Positions 48,581 through 58,155 of a stretch of 64,000 bases of DNA are shown piece after piece. Both the position numbers and the translations under genes were made by a program. The notes under the pieces are model-generated. The model saw nothing but the letters and a program-made list of their open reading frames with translations. It did no database searches and was not told the origin of the DNA. The stretch is from Tatumella morbirosei (GTDB taxonomy: Bacteria > Pseudomonadota > Gammaproteobacteria > Enterobacterales > Enterobacteriaceae). The DNA is taken from the NCBI RefSeq assembly GCF_000757425.2, contig NZ_JPKR02000005.1, positions 744,001-808,000 of the forward strand, read 5' to 3'. Every line of letters starts with the position of its first letter. Within the stretch, counting starts at the first letter, position 1.

Positions 48581-49873
48581 ATGGAAGGACGTTCAATTTT
48601 CAGAAAGGAAGTATTAGAAAATCAAAAAATAAAGTGGCTGGGGAAGGCATTACTGGTTTCAGGGTATCCTTCATGGTTGGTAGGTGTATTCTCTGCACTG
48701 TTTTTTATTCTTATCCTCACAGGCATCATTTTTGGTCAATATACCCGCAGAATTGAAGTTGATGGTGAAATTATCTCACGTCAGCAAGCAATTACTCTGT
48801 TTTCACCACAACAAGGATTGATTACCCGTGCTTTTTTACAGGCTGGTCAACGGGTAAAAAAAGATGATCCTATTTATGAAATTGATGTCAGCCGCACCAC
48901 CAGTAACGGTAAAGTGAGCCAGCGTGGGGCGGAAGCAATTAATCAGCAGCTTTTCCTGACCAGTCAGATTATGGAAAAAATCGCGCAAAACAAGCAAACC
49001 TCGCTCAACAGCCTTCGTCAGCAATTAACCCGGTACCGTGAAGCCTATGCACAATCTCAGAAATTAGTCAGCAGTGCCAGTCGTGGACTGAAGGATATGC
49101 AAAATAGTATGGGAAATTACGATGATTACCTGCGACGAGGACTGATCAATAAAGAGCAGTTTAACAATCAGCGCTATTTGTTCTATCAACAGCAGTCGTC
49201 ATGGCAGAGTCTGAACACTCAGCTGATTCAGGAAAGTCTGCAAATCATTAATATCGAAACCGAAATTGCGACTAAATCGGCGGATTTCGATAATCAGTAT
49301 GCGGAATATGCAGTTAAACGCAGCGAACTACAACGCCAACTGGCTGAAGTTAACGCCAGCGGAACATTGATTATTACCGCGCCTGAAGACGGAAGTGTTG
49401 AAAATATGGTGTATACCGAGGGACAAATGGTCAGTCCGGGAGACAGCCTGGCTCAGCTTATGCCAGGAGGAAAACCCGATTTTCAGTTGGTGCTATGGTT
49501 GCCTGACAGCAGTGTTCCTTACGTTTCCTCAGGGGATAAGGTGAACCTGCGCTATGAGGCTTATCCGTATGAAAAATTTGGGCAGTTCCCCGGACATATT
49601 CAGTCGGTATCGCAAATTCCAGCCAGCATAAAAGAGTTATCGATGTACAGCAGTATTGCCCCGGCAAACCCCGCAGCGCCCGGTCAGGCATATTATAAAA
49701 CGCTGGTGGCATTGGACCGCGAAAGCTTAACTCATCCTGATAAGGCGCTGAGCTGGTCTAATGGAATGAAGGCTAAAACCACGTTATTTCTCGAAAAACG
49801 CCCGTTGTATCAATGGATACTGTCTCCTTACTACGATATCCGGCGCAGCCTGAAAGGACCAGTCGATGACTAA
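48581..49873 (+). CDS. microcin export membrane fusion protein (CvaA/MchE-like, HlyD family)
   Basis: A 430-residue protein with one N-terminal membrane helix (WLVGVFSALFFILILTGIIF) and a periplasmic coiled-coil region flanked by lipoyl-like halves (RQQAITLFSPQQGLITRAFL and TLIITAPEDGSVENMVYTEG). The FRKEVLENQKIKW start and the SPYYDIRRSLKGP end closely follow colicin V CvaA. It would bridge the ABC exporter to TolC. ATG 48581 has a weak ribosome site, and a GGAAGG stands inside the frame six bases before an ATT codon that aligns with the CvaA start, so the true start is not settled. It overlaps the ABC gene by 8 bases. Confidence 0.88.
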   Translation: MEGRSIFRKEVLENQKIKWLGKALLVSGYPSWLVGVFSALFFILILTGIIFGQYTRRIEVDGEIISRQQAITLFSPQQGLITRAFLQAGQRVKKDDPIYEIDVSRTTSNGKVSQRGAEAINQQLFLTSQIMEKIAQNKQTSLNSLRQQLTRYREAYAQSQKLVSSASRGLKDMQNSMGNYDDYLRRGLINKEQFNNQRYLFYQQQSSWQSLNTQLIQESLQIINIETEIATKSADFDNQYAEYAVKRSELQRQLAEVNASGTLIITAPEDGSVENMVYTEGQMVSPGDSLAQLMPGGKPDFQLVLWLPDSSVPYVSSGDKVNLRYEAYPYEKFGQFPGHIQSVSQIPASIKELSMYSSIAPANPAAPGQAYYKTLVALDRESLTHPDKALSWSNGMKAKTTLFLEKRPLYQWILSPYYDIRRSLKGPVDD

Positions 49874-51965
49874 TGAATTTTTGCAAAATATCAACCGGAG
49901 GATTAGTTTTAGCCTGTGGCGCAAAGTTCCTGCCATATTACAGACCGAGGCCGCAGAATGCGGACTGGCTTGCCTGGTCATGGTCTGCCGGTATTTTGGA
50001 ATGGATATTGATCTTCTGAATTTGCGGCGTCGCTTTGGCATATCCTCTCACGGAGCTACACTCAATACCCTGATCCATATTGCTGGGCAACTGGCGATGA
50101 ATACCCGTCCATTGTCGCTGGATCTGGATGAATTATGTCAGCTGAAAAGACCAGCCCTTCTGCACTGGGATATGAATCATTTTGTGGTATTGGTGGCGGT
50201 CAGGCGATCACGTTTTATTATTCATGACCCTGCACTAGGCCGCAGAGTCGTGGGAATGCGGGAAATGTCAGAACATTTTACCGGGGTCGCGCTGGAAATC
50301 TGGCCGGGGAATGAGTTTACTCCCATGAAAGCCAGGTCCGGGGTGAGCCTCTGGTCGATGATGAAAAACATTTCCGGACTCACCGGATTTCTGGCGAAAA
50401 TCTTTTGTCTTTCGCTGGTGATTGAAGCCGTCAACATTCTGATCCCCATCGGGACGCAACTGGTGATGGACCACGTGCTGATTGCGCGGGACCATGATTT
50501 GCTCAGCCTGATATGCCTTGGGTTATTAACCTTCATCCTGTTCCGTACCTTTATCAGCATGTTGCGTGCCTGGAGTTCTCTGGTCACGCAGTCACTGATT
50601 GATATCCAATGGAAAACCGGACTGATGGATCATCTGCTACGCCTTCCTCTGATCTATTTTGAAAAACGGAAAGCTGGTGATATACAGTCGCGTTTCGCAT
50701 CGCTGGATACTATCCGCAATACTCTGACCAGTAGCCTGGTGAATGGCATCATTGATGTGATTGTTTCTGTCAGTGTGATGATTATGATGTTCCTGTATGG
50801 GGGCTGGCTGACATTTGTTGTTCTGGGGTTCACATTGTTATATATGGTTCTGCGACTCGCGACCTATCAGCGTTATCGCCAGGCGCAGGAAGAACATATA
50901 GTTAAAGGTGCCCGATCCAGCTCTCATTTCATGGAGACGCTGTACGGAATTAGCACCCTCAAAGTATTAGGCCTGTCAGGTACCCGGTCTCAATACTGGC
51001 TGAATCTGAATATTGATACGACGAATGCCGGTATCAGGATGAACCGTCTGGATATGTTATTTGGCGGGGTGAGTTCACTGATTGCCACGCTGGACCAGGT
51101 GGCTATTTTGTGGCTTGGCGCTTCAATGGTCATTGATGGCCAGATGACCGTTGGTATGTTTGTCGCTTTTAATGCCTACCGCGGCCAGTTCTCTGAGCGG
51201 GCATCTTCGCTGATCGATATGTTATTGCAGCTACGGATGCTGGCACTGCACAATGACAGGATTGCTGATATTGTACTGCATGAGGCTGAAGATTTTCAGC
51301 CGGCCAGGCGCCTTTGTCAGCCTGATGAGGCCGCAGACCTGGAAGTGCAGGGTCTGAGTTATCAGTATGACAAACTCAGCCGCCCGGTGCTGGCAGATGT
51401 CAGTTTCTCAGTTGCGGCGGGAGAAAGTGTGGCCATTACGGGGCCATCCGGAGCCGGAAAAACCACACTGATGAAGGTGATGAGTGGTCTGTTGTCAGCG
51501 GAACATGGGATAATCCGGTGTAATGGCATTGATATCAACGGCGTGGGAATTAATAACTACCGGGATGTGATTGCCTGTGTTCTGCAGGAAGATAAATTGT
51601 TCGCTGGTTCAATTGCAGAAAATATTGCCAGTTTTAGTGCAGACAAAGATATCCAATGGGTGATTGCCTGTGCTAAAAACAGCCACATTCATGAGGAAAT
51701 CATGCAGATGCCAATGGGGTATGAAACTCTGGTATCTGAACTGGGTGGTAGTCTGTCCGGTGGACAAAAACAGCGTTTACTGATTGCCCGTGCATTATAT
51801 CGTCGGCCTTCGCTGTTATTTCTTGATGAGGCGACCAGCCATCTGGACCTGGATAACGAAGCCCGTGTCAATGCTTCTATCCGGCAACTGAAAATCACCC
51901 GCATTTTTATCGCCCATCGCCCCTCAACTATCGCCTCCGCCGATCGTGTCATTGAATTAACCTGA
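49866..51965 (+). CDS. peptidase-containing ABC exporter (CvaB/MchF-like)
   Basis: A 699-residue protein, the length of colicin V CvaB. The N-terminal C39 peptidase has its full catalytic set: Gln26 and Cys32 in QTEAAECGLACL, His105 in MNHFVVL and Asp121 in HDPALG. Six membrane segments follow (about residues 160-430), then an ATPase with Walker A GPSGAGKTT near 525, signature LSGGQKQRL near 630 and Walker B LLFLDEATSHLD near 650. It should cut the leader at the GA pair and export the mature peptide. It is coupled to the fusion protein gene by an 8-base overlap. Confidence 0.93.
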   Translation: MTNEFLQNINRRISFSLWRKVPAILQTEAAECGLACLVMVCRYFGMDIDLLNLRRRFGISSHGATLNTLIHIAGQLAMNTRPLSLDLDELCQLKRPALLHWDMNHFVVLVAVRRSRFIIHDPALGRRVVGMREMSEHFTGVALEIWPGNEFTPMKARSGVSLWSMMKNISGLTGFLAKIFCLSLVIEAVNILIPIGTQLVMDHVLIARDHDLLSLICLGLLTFILFRTFISMLRAWSSLVTQSLIDIQWKTGLMDHLLRLPLIYFEKRKAGDIQSRFASLDTIRNTLTSSLVNGIIDVIVSVSVMIMMFLYGGWLTFVVLGFTLLYMVLRLATYQRYRQAQEEHIVKGARSSSHFMETLYGISTLKVLGLSGTRSQYWLNLNIDTTNAGIRMNRLDMLFGGVSSLIATLDQVAILWLGASMVIDGQMTVGMFVAFNAYRGQFSERASSLIDMLLQLRMLALHNDRIADIVLHEAEDFQPARRLCQPDEAADLEVQGLSYQYDKLSRPVLADVSFSVAAGESVAITGPSGAGKTTLMKVMSGLLSAEHGIIRCNGIDINGVGINNYRDVIACVLQEDKLFAGSIAENIASFSADKDIQWVIACAKNSHIHEEIMQMPMGYETLVSELGGSLSGGQKQRLLIARALYRRPSLLFLDEATSHLDLDNEARVNASIRQLKITRIFIAHRPSTIASADRVIELT

Positions 51966-51979
51966 ATCTCTCAGACTGC

Positions 51980-52010
51980 GCAGACTGCGGTGCTTTCCGC
52001 CAAAGTCTGC
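51980..52010 (+). terminator. hairpin after the microcin exporter
   Basis: Stem arms GCAGACT / AGTCTGC and an inner GCGG / CCGC separated by a CAA bulge, 15 bp past the exporter stop. Weak T-rich sequence follows. The rest of the gap to 52188 has no gene candidate. Confidence 0.5.
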
Positions 52011-52188
52011 AGAATTTTCCCTTTCTGATTGCTAATTTCCGTATGGATTGCTGATGTTTTATTCTGCCGGAATATGTTATTGATTCTGTATGATGTGTGA
52101 TTTTTGAACCCGCAGGATCTTCTGTGGATCAATACCGGAAAACAACAGGAAAGTTAACTGGCCTGAGTGGCCGGACAGAGGAGCCCCG

Positions 52189-52629
52189 ATGGAATTAACC
52201 GGAGTATTTTGGTTCTGGATTGCGATTGCTGCAATTTTTGCATTGATTGAGATTTTCACCGTGACTTTTTTTGGGCTATGGATGGCGATAGCTGCTCTGG
52301 TCCCGGCAATCCTGGTCTTTATTGTGCCGTCCTTCCCGATAGCGGGCCAACTGCTGATATGGGTTGTGGCATCACTGATCTGTGCCTGGATTTGGGTTCG
52401 CTGGATACGCAGTAAACCTGAACCCTGGATAGTGGAGCCTCTTATTGGCCAGCAGGGAGTATTGGCTTCAGCCCTGACGCCTCCCCAAACCAGTGTTCTG
52501 TTACTGAGTAAACCGGTGCAGGGGCGTCAGGAGTGGCCTTGTCTCAGTGATCAGCCGTTAGCCAGACAGACGCGGGTTAAGGTTGTGGCAGTGATTAGCG
52601 ATGATATCGTGAAAGTCGAAGCCGTTTAA
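52189..52629 (+). CDS. NfeD-like membrane protein (YbbJ type)
   Basis: A 146-residue protein with two to three N-terminal membrane segments (residues 5-75) and a C-terminal soluble OB-fold-like domain (EPLIGQQGVLASAL onwards), the NfeD short form. GAGGAG precedes the ATG. NfeD proteins usually pair with SPFH/stomatin proteins, and here a QmcA-type gene starts 28 bp downstream, as for E. coli ybbJ and qmcA. The pair probably organises membrane microdomains or quality control. Confidence 0.85.
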   Translation: MELTGVFWFWIAIAAIFALIEIFTVTFFGLWMAIAALVPAILVFIVPSFPIAGQLLIWVVASLICAWIWVRWIRSKPEPWIVEPLIGQQGVLASALTPPQTSVLLLSKPVQGRQEWPCLSDQPLARQTRVKVVAVISDDIVKVEAV

Positions 52630-52657
52630 TTATTCAGATTTTTTTAAGGAGGAAATC

Positions 52658-53599
52658 ATGTCACCAGGACTTATGGCATTAGCGTTAATTATTATTTTAC
52701 TGGCAATCAGTTTTTTCAAATGTGTGCGGATTGTTCCTCAGGCCGATCAATGGATTGTGGAACGATTAGGCAAATATCACAGTACACTGAATCCCGGCCT
52801 GAATATTCTGATCCCGTTTATTGATGTTGTGGCTTATAAAATGTCGGCCAAAGATCAGTTATTTGAAGTCAAAGGGATAGAAGGGATCACCAAAGATAAT
52901 GCTACCGTCGGAGTTAACGCGATCTGTTTTATCAGGATTGCGGATCCGAATAAAGCCGCTTACGGTGTTGACAGTTACAGTGCTGCGGTACAAAACCTGG
53001 TGATGACGACCATCCGTAATGCTGTCGGTGGGATGAACCTGGATGATACGCTGTCGAATCGTGATCAGTTGGCGATTACTCTGCGAGCCAATATGGAAGA
53101 GCAGATGAATGACTGGGGACTGATCCTGAGAACGGTTGATATTCAGGATATTACTCCGTCGGACTCGATGCGTAAATCTATGGAACAACAGGCTGCGGCT
53201 GAGCGGGAACGTAAAGCGACAGAAACCCGGGCCGAAGGGAATAAAAATGCGGCGATCCGCGAAGCGGAGGGTAAAAAGCAGGCAATGATTTTAGATGCTG
53301 AGGCTAAACTGGAGGCTTCGCGTCGTGAAGCCGAAGCTATAGAAACACTGGCCAGTGGTCAGAAAAAAGCGACAGAGCAGCTTGCTGCGGCACTGAACGT
53401 TACCGGCGGTCATCAGGCAATGTCCTTCCAGCTGGCGAACAACTATGTGATGACACTCAGCGAATTGTCGAAGAGTGATAATGCAAAAGTAGTGGCGATG
53501 CCAGCAGACCTCGCGCAGGCAGTGGGAGGATTACTTAATGCCGGTGCTCTGATGTCGGTAGGTGCTGAGGCAGTGTCCGGTAATGGCAGTAGCCGCTGA
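52658..53599 (+). CDS. qmcA: SPFH/band 7 membrane protein QmcA
   Basis: A 313-residue stomatin-type protein (E. coli QmcA 305). One N-terminal membrane helix, the SPFH domain (PQADQWIVERLGKYHSTLNPG near residue 28), and a long charged coiled coil (QQAAAERERKATETRAEGNK onwards) are visible, followed by a Gly/Ala-rich tail. AGGAGG precedes the ATG. It forms oligomers at the inner membrane, with links to FtsH-type quality control. The NfeD partner is directly upstream. Confidence 0.92.
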   Translation: MSPGLMALALIIILLAISFFKCVRIVPQADQWIVERLGKYHSTLNPGLNILIPFIDVVAYKMSAKDQLFEVKGIEGITKDNATVGVNAICFIRIADPNKAAYGVDSYSAAVQNLVMTTIRNAVGGMNLDDTLSNRDQLAITLRANMEEQMNDWGLILRTVDIQDITPSDSMRKSMEQQAAAERERKATETRAEGNKNAAIREAEGKKQAMILDAEAKLEASRREAEAIETLASGQKKATEQLAAALNVTGGHQAMSFQLANNYVMTLSELSKSDNAKVVAMPADLAQAVGGLLNAGALMSVGAEAVSGNGSSR

Positions 53600-53615
53600 T
53601 ACTCTGCAGGTAAAC

Positions 53616-53641
53616 GATGACCGTGGCAAAGCACGGTCATC
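53616..53641. terminator. hairpin between convergent qmcA and mnmE
   Basis: A perfect 10-bp stem GATGACCGTG / CACGGTCATC with a 6-base loop lies 16 bp past the qmcA stop. No U-tract. Confidence 0.55.
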
Positions 53642-53693
53642 ATCGCGGAGTGTCAGATCGGGCGTCGGCTAGTTCCTCTGTGACGTTTAGCCG

Positions 53694-55058
53694 TTACTTC
53701 CCGATACAGAAACTGGAAAAAATGCGTCCCAGCAGATCATCGGCGGTAAACTCGCCAGTGATTTCGCTCAGAGCCTGCTGTGCCAGACGTAATTCTTCCG
53801 CCAGCAGTTCCCCGGCCCGGGCTCCTACCAGTTGGTATTGTCCCTGAACAAGGTGAGAACCTGCGGCTTCCAGGGCTTCAAGATGGCGACGGCGGGCAAT
53901 AAAACCACCTTCAATATTCCCCGAGAAACCCATGCTCTGCTTTAAATGGTCGCGAAGCAGGTCAATCCCCGCACCGGTTCGGGCTGATAATCGGATGAGC
54001 ATGTGTTCGCCATTCTGCTCAGCCCCGAGAGTCTCCCCGGTGATATCCGCTTTGTTACGAATTACTGTGACTGGCAGGGCAGGCGGCAGGCGCGCAACGA
54101 AATCCGGCCAGATCAGCTGAGGGTCGGTAGCAGTGGTGGTGGTGCCATCTACCATAAATAGTACGTGATCAGCCCGGACTATTTCCTGCCAGGCACGTTC
54201 GATCCCAATTCTCTCTACCTCATCACTGGATTCACGCAATCCTGCGGTATCGATAATGTGCAGTGGCATTCCATCAAGATGGATATGTTCGCGTAGAACA
54301 TCGCGGGTAGTCCCGGCAATATCTGTGACAATAGCCGCTTCTCTGCCAGCCAGCGCATTGAGCAGGCTGGATTTCCCGGCATTGGGACGACCGGCAATCA
54401 CCACCTTCATGCCTTCCCGTAACAGGCTGCCCTGACGGGCTTCACTGCGTACGTTATCTAAATCCTGCATTACCTGTTGCAACTGCGCTTCAATCTTGCC
54501 ATCGGACAGGAAATCGATCTCTTCATCCGGAAAGTCAATGGCTGCTTCGACATATATACGCAGATGGGTGAGTGTTTCAACCAGATGATTAACCCGTTCT
54601 GAAAAAACACCCTGTAAGGAGTTAACGGCAGAGCGCGCGGCTTGTTCTGAACTGGCATCTATCAGATCGGCGATGGCTTCGGCCTGAGCCAGATCCAGTT
54701 TATCGTTCAGAAAAGCACGCTCGGAGAACTCTCCAGGTTTTGCAATACGCAGACCCGGTAATGCGACGATCCGTTTTAACAGTAAGTCGAGAATGACCGG
54801 ACCACCGTGCCCCTGTAGTTCCAGCACATCCTCGCCGGTAAAAGAGTTCGGGCCAGGGAACCATAGCGCAATGCCCTGATCAAGCACCGTACCATCAGCA
54901 TCTTTAAACGGCAGGTAGTCGGCATAACGTGCTTTCGGCAGTTTACCTAATATCTGTTGTGCGACCTCTGCCGCTTTTGGACCGGAAATCCGGAGTATAC
55001 CTACTCCGCCGCGACCAGGTGGAGTTGCCTGGGCGACGATAGTATCGCTGTGGCTCAT
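53694..55058 (-). CDS. mnmE: tRNA uridine-5-carboxymethylaminomethyl(34) synthesis GTPase MnmE
   Basis: A 454-residue GTPase, the E. coli length. An N-terminal tetrahydrofolate-binding domain (residues 1-118) is followed by a helical domain holding the G domain with [12 protein letters not shown] near 226 and DTAGLRES, and the C-terminal CIGK with its essential cysteine. With MnmG it modifies U34 of several tRNAs. It is preceded by a terminator that ends yidC transcription. Confidence 0.97.
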   Translation of the reverse strand: MSHSDTIVAQATPPGRGGVGILRISGPKAAEVAQQILGKLPKARYADYLPFKDADGTVLDQGIALWFPGPNSFTGEDVLELQGHGGPVILDLLLKRIVALPGLRIAKPGEFSERAFLNDKLDLAQAEAIADLIDASSEQAARSAVNSLQGVFSERVNHLVETLTHLRIYVEAAIDFPDEEIDFLSDGKIEAQLQQVMQDLDNVRSEARQGSLLREGMKVVIAGRPNAGKSSLLNALAGREAAIVTDIAGTTRDVLREHIHLDGMPLHIIDTAGLRESSDEVERIGIERAWQEIVRADHVLFMVDGTTTTATDPQLIWPDFVARLPPALPVTVIRNKADITGETLGAEQNGEHMLIRLSARTGAGIDLLRDHLKQSMGFSGNIEGGFIARRRHLEALEAAGSHLVQGQYQLVGARAGELLAEELRLAQQALSEITGEFTADDLLGRIFSSFCIGK

Positions 55059-55078
55059 AGCTGTTCTCTCTTTACCAA

Positions 55079-55106
55079 TAAAAAAAGGCGGTCCTTAGAC
55101 CGCCTT
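55079..55106 (-). terminator. yidC terminator
   Basis: The stem AAGGCGGTC / GACCGCCTT with a 4-base CTTA loop is followed on the minus strand by seven T residues, between the yidC stop and the mnmE start. Confidence 0.85.
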
Positions 55107-55163
55107 ATCATATCCTGAGTGATATTCACAAATCACGCAGCAGTGTTGCTGCATGAAAAGTTA

Positions 55164-56807
55164 TCAGGCTTTTTTCTTACGACTGTGCAATCCGCGTTTT
55201 TCCAGGCCACGGTAAATCAGCTGTTGCTGAATAATTGTGACCAGGTTACTCACGATATAATACAGTACCAGACCTGACGGGAACCACAGGAAGAAGACCG
55301 TAAAGATAACCGGCATAAAGGTCATGATCTTCTGCTGCATTGGGTCAGCAACGGTAGTAGGCGACATCTTCTGGATGAAGAACATAGTGACGCCCATCAG
55401 AATTGGCAGAATGTAGTACGGGTCTTGCGCAGACAAATCGTGAATCCACAGGATAAACGGCGCATGACGCAGTTCAACAGAGCCCATCAGCATGTAATAC
55501 AGAGCCAGGAAGATTGGCATCTGGATTACCAGTGGCAGACAGCCCCCAAGTGGGTTTACTTTCTCTTCTTTGTACAGCGCCATCATCTCCTGACTCATAC
55601 GCTGCTTATCCTCGCCCATACGTTCGCGCATGGCCTGGATTTTTGGTTGCAGCATGCGCATTTTAGCCATTGAGGTGTATTGCGCACGAGTCAGCGGGTA
55701 CATGATTCCGCGGACAATAAAGGTAATTACGATAATGGAGAAGCCCCAGTTACCGATAAAGCTGTGGATAAACTTCAGCAGTTTGAACAATGGCTGAGAG
55801 ATGAACCACAACCATCCATAATCCACGGTCAGATCCAGGTGCGGAGAGACTGCGGCCATCTGGTCCTGAATTTCCGGACCGACCCACAGCGTGGCGTTCA
55901 GATTCTGTTCTGCACCGGCAGCAATAGTGACCGGAGAAGATTTATAGCCAACTGCCGCCAGACCGTTACCCAGGTTGCTGGTATACAGTGTGTTGCTGCC
56001 GGAAGTCCGGGGAACCCAGGCGGTAGCAAAATACTGTTGCAACATGGCAACCCAGCCATTATCGGTATTAACGTTCAGGTTCTCATTTTCAGCAATGGTA
56101 TCAAACTTATATTTCTCATACTTTTCATTGCTGGTGGAGTACGCTGCACCACGGAAAGTATGCAGTGCGAAGTTATTGCTACCGGTATCACGGGATTTTG
56201 GCAACGTGATGGTTTGTTTCAACTGACCAAACATGGAAACTTCCAGCGGCTGGGCTGATTTGTTATCCACATGATAGTCGACGTCAACAGCGTAGCCGCC
56301 ACGCTTGAAAACAAACGTTTTGGTATATACCACACCGTTCTCACCGGTCCAGGTGAGAGGTACACGCAGTTCAGTCTGGCCATCTGCCAGCTGATAGCTG
56401 TCCTGGGTGGTGGTATACAGAGGACGCGCACCATTCGCCGGGTTGTCTGGTCCATTACGGCCGGTTAAACCACTTTGTGCCTGATACAGAAAATCAGGAG
56501 AGGTTTCCAGCAACTGGAAAGGACGGGAAGAACCCAGTTTATCAGGGTAAGTGAGTAACTGTGCCTGTTCTACATCGCCACCACGGGTGTTAATTTCAAC
56601 AGACAATACGTCTGTTTTAACAGTAATCGTTTTGCCCTGACCACTGGCCGGAACGCCCTGGTTTGCGGCATCACCTGCGGTGCTGTTCGTATTCTGAGTT
56701 GTCTGGGTTTGCTGTGGCTGTGGATTGTGGTCCGTCTGCCAGGCTTGCCAGATCATAAAAGACACGAACAGAAAAGCGATGAAAAAAAGATTGCGTTGCG
56801 AATCCAT
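55164..56807 (-). CDS. yidC: membrane protein insertase YidC
   Basis: A 547-residue insertase (E. coli 548). An N-terminal membrane anchor ([16 protein letters not shown]), a large periplasmic beta-domain and the five-helix insertase core with its groove segment ([20 protein letters not shown], arginine present) are seen, ending in basic RKKKA. It inserts inner membrane proteins alone or with SecYEG. It follows yidD by 18 bp. Confidence 0.97.
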   Translation of the reverse strand: MDSQRNLFFIAFLFVSFMIWQAWQTDHNPQPQQTQTTQNTNSTAGDAANQGVPASGQGKTITVKTDVLSVEINTRGGDVEQAQLLTYPDKLGSSRPFQLLETSPDFLYQAQSGLTGRNGPDNPANGARPLYTTTQDSYQLADGQTELRVPLTWTGENGVVYTKTFVFKRGGYAVDVDYHVDNKSAQPLEVSMFGQLKQTITLPKSRDTGSNNFALHTFRGAAYSTSNEKYEKYKFDTIAENENLNVNTDNGWVAMLQQYFATAWVPRTSGSNTLYTSNLGNGLAAVGYKSSPVTIAAGAEQNLNATLWVGPEIQDQMAAVSPHLDLTVDYGWLWFISQPLFKLLKFIHSFIGNWGFSIIVITFIVRGIMYPLTRAQYTSMAKMRMLQPKIQAMRERMGEDKQRMSQEMMALYKEEKVNPLGGCLPLVIQMPIFLALYYMLMGSVELRHAPFILWIHDLSAQDPYYILPILMGVTMFFIQKMSPTTVADPMQQKIMTFMPVIFTVFFLWFPSGLVLYYIVSNLVTIIQQQLIYRGLEKRGLHSRKKKA

Positions 56808-56825
56808 CGTTAATTTTCTCTGCTA

Positions 56826-57068
56826 TCAGTGTTTTTTTGGCGGCACCGGATCGTCACCGCCCGCATTTAACGGGTGGCATTTTAATACGCGTTTCACCGT
56901 CAACCAACACCCTTTTATCACCCCGAAACGACGTAAGGCTTCGATCCCATACTGGGAACAGGTTGGATTGAATCGGCAATGAGGCCCCAGCAGAGGACTT
57001 ATTGCCCGTTGATAAACACGAATCAGTACAATCAGGAGCCGCGCGCCAGGCGACAATGACGACGCCAT
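56826..57068 (-). CDS. yidD: membrane protein insertion efficiency factor YidD
   Basis: An 80-residue protein with the family core [20 protein letters not shown] and the conserved cysteines (also [14 protein letters not shown]). It aids YidC-dependent insertion. It overlaps the end of rnpA by 37 bases, as is usual in this operon. Confidence 0.95.
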   Translation of the reverse strand: MASSLSPGARLLIVLIRVYQRAISPLLGPHCRFNPTCSQYGIEALRRFGVIKGCWLTVKRVLKCHPLNAGGDDPVPPKKH

Positions 57069-57391
57069 AATTTCTCCAACACTTCCGTCAATGCAGGGTT
57101 ATCCAGTTCCGCAATCCCTTTTTTAGCAACGATGACAAAATCCATCGCCGGAAGCTCGTGCTGGCGCAGTCGAAAACTTTCCCGGGTCAGACGTTTGATC
57201 CGGTTACGTTCATGAGCGCGTTTGACGTGTTTCTTAGCGACGGTAAGACCGATGCGGGGATGCCCCAGCGAATTCTGGCGGCCGAGAATAGTTAATTGCG
57301 GCGTGCCAGCTCGTTGTGGCTGCTGGAAAACGAAAGTGAAATGATTGGGAGTTAACAAACGTAACTCCCTGGGAAATGCGAGCTTACCCAC
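57032..57391 (-). CDS. rnpA: ribonuclease P protein component
   Basis: A 119-residue basic protein, the E. coli length, with [20 protein letters not shown] and the RNA-binding signature [15 protein letters not shown]. It binds the RNase P RNA for tRNA 5' processing. It starts with GTG 57391, giving the E. coli-like start. It lies 14 bp after rpmH. Confidence 0.96.
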   Translation of the reverse strand: MGKLAFPRELRLLTPNHFTFVFQQPQRAGTPQLTILGRQNSLGHPRIGLTVAKKHVKRAHERNRIKRLTRESFRLRQHELPAMDFVIVAKKGIAELDNPALTEVLEKLWRRHCRLARGS

Positions 57392-57405
57392 CAGGGTTCG
57401 CTTTA

Positions 57406-57558
<153 letters not shown>

Positions 57559-57644
57559 CTAAACTTGAGAATGTTCACTTGGTGACGCGTAGCTGAGTCA
57601 GTAAACCGACCGACGCCTCAGTGTATTTTATTTAAAGAGGCGGG

Positions 57645-57673
57645 ATTGTAATAACTGTACAGTCCTGAGTCAA
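57645..57673 (-). promoter_or_regulatory. rpmH sigma-70 promoter
   Basis: On the minus strand TTGACT (57668-57673) and TACAAT (57645-57650) are exactly 17 bp apart, giving a leader of about 90 bases. Confidence 0.8.
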
Positions 57674-58155
57674 TTTACTTTGGCTAATAATGACACCTTT
57701 ATGCCTGATTAAGGCTGTTTACTTCAGTCATGATCACCGGATTCCGGAAATCTGGCCGACAAACAGCGTGAGAATTATACGGGCTTCCTTATAAAGAGCA
57801 AGGATCGTTAAGGATCATCTGGCGATCGCAGCTTAAAAAACTTCAGGGCTGGGGGGAATGAGCTGTCCGGTGAGATCAACATAAAGATTTTCGGGCCGAA
57901 GATTACAGAGCGTGACCTCGCCGCTGTCATTATAAAATCCTGTGGATAAAATGGGTAAAATCCGTGTAGAAAAGGAGGATCTCTTGCCCGCTTTGCGCTA
58001 TGATCCGTCGTTCCGCTGATGATCCTTCCAGGTTATCCGGCGGTGATGATTTACAGATCGTTGCAGCAGGCGATTTCTACGTCTGTATCAATAATTAGTG
58101 TTTTCAAAAGATTAGCACCGTTTCTTGTCTTATTTTTGTACCAGTGGAGTCCGCC
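57674..58155. promoter_or_regulatory. rpmH-dnaA divergent control region, GATC-rich, with a DnaA box
   Basis: A 480-bp gap without a gene. TGTGGATAA at 57951-57959 is a DnaA box (reverse of TTATCCACA), which fits DnaA autoregulation. GATC occurs eight times between 57803 and 58059 (57803, 57813, 57824, 57874, 57978, 58002, 58021, 58056), far more than the one expected in this length. This suggests Dam/SeqA control of dnaA. It is not a full origin: only one clear box is seen. Confidence 0.7.

Noticed and set aside
52077-52259. A 60-codon minus-strand frame as microcin immunity gene
   Set aside because: It is antisense to the NfeD-like gene start and hydrophilic in large part, so it looks like a shadow frame.
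57901-58060. Possible chromosomal origin next to dnaA
   Set aside because: Only one clear DnaA box and no AT-rich 13-mers are seen; in enterobacteria the origin lies near mnmG and mioC, not dnaA.
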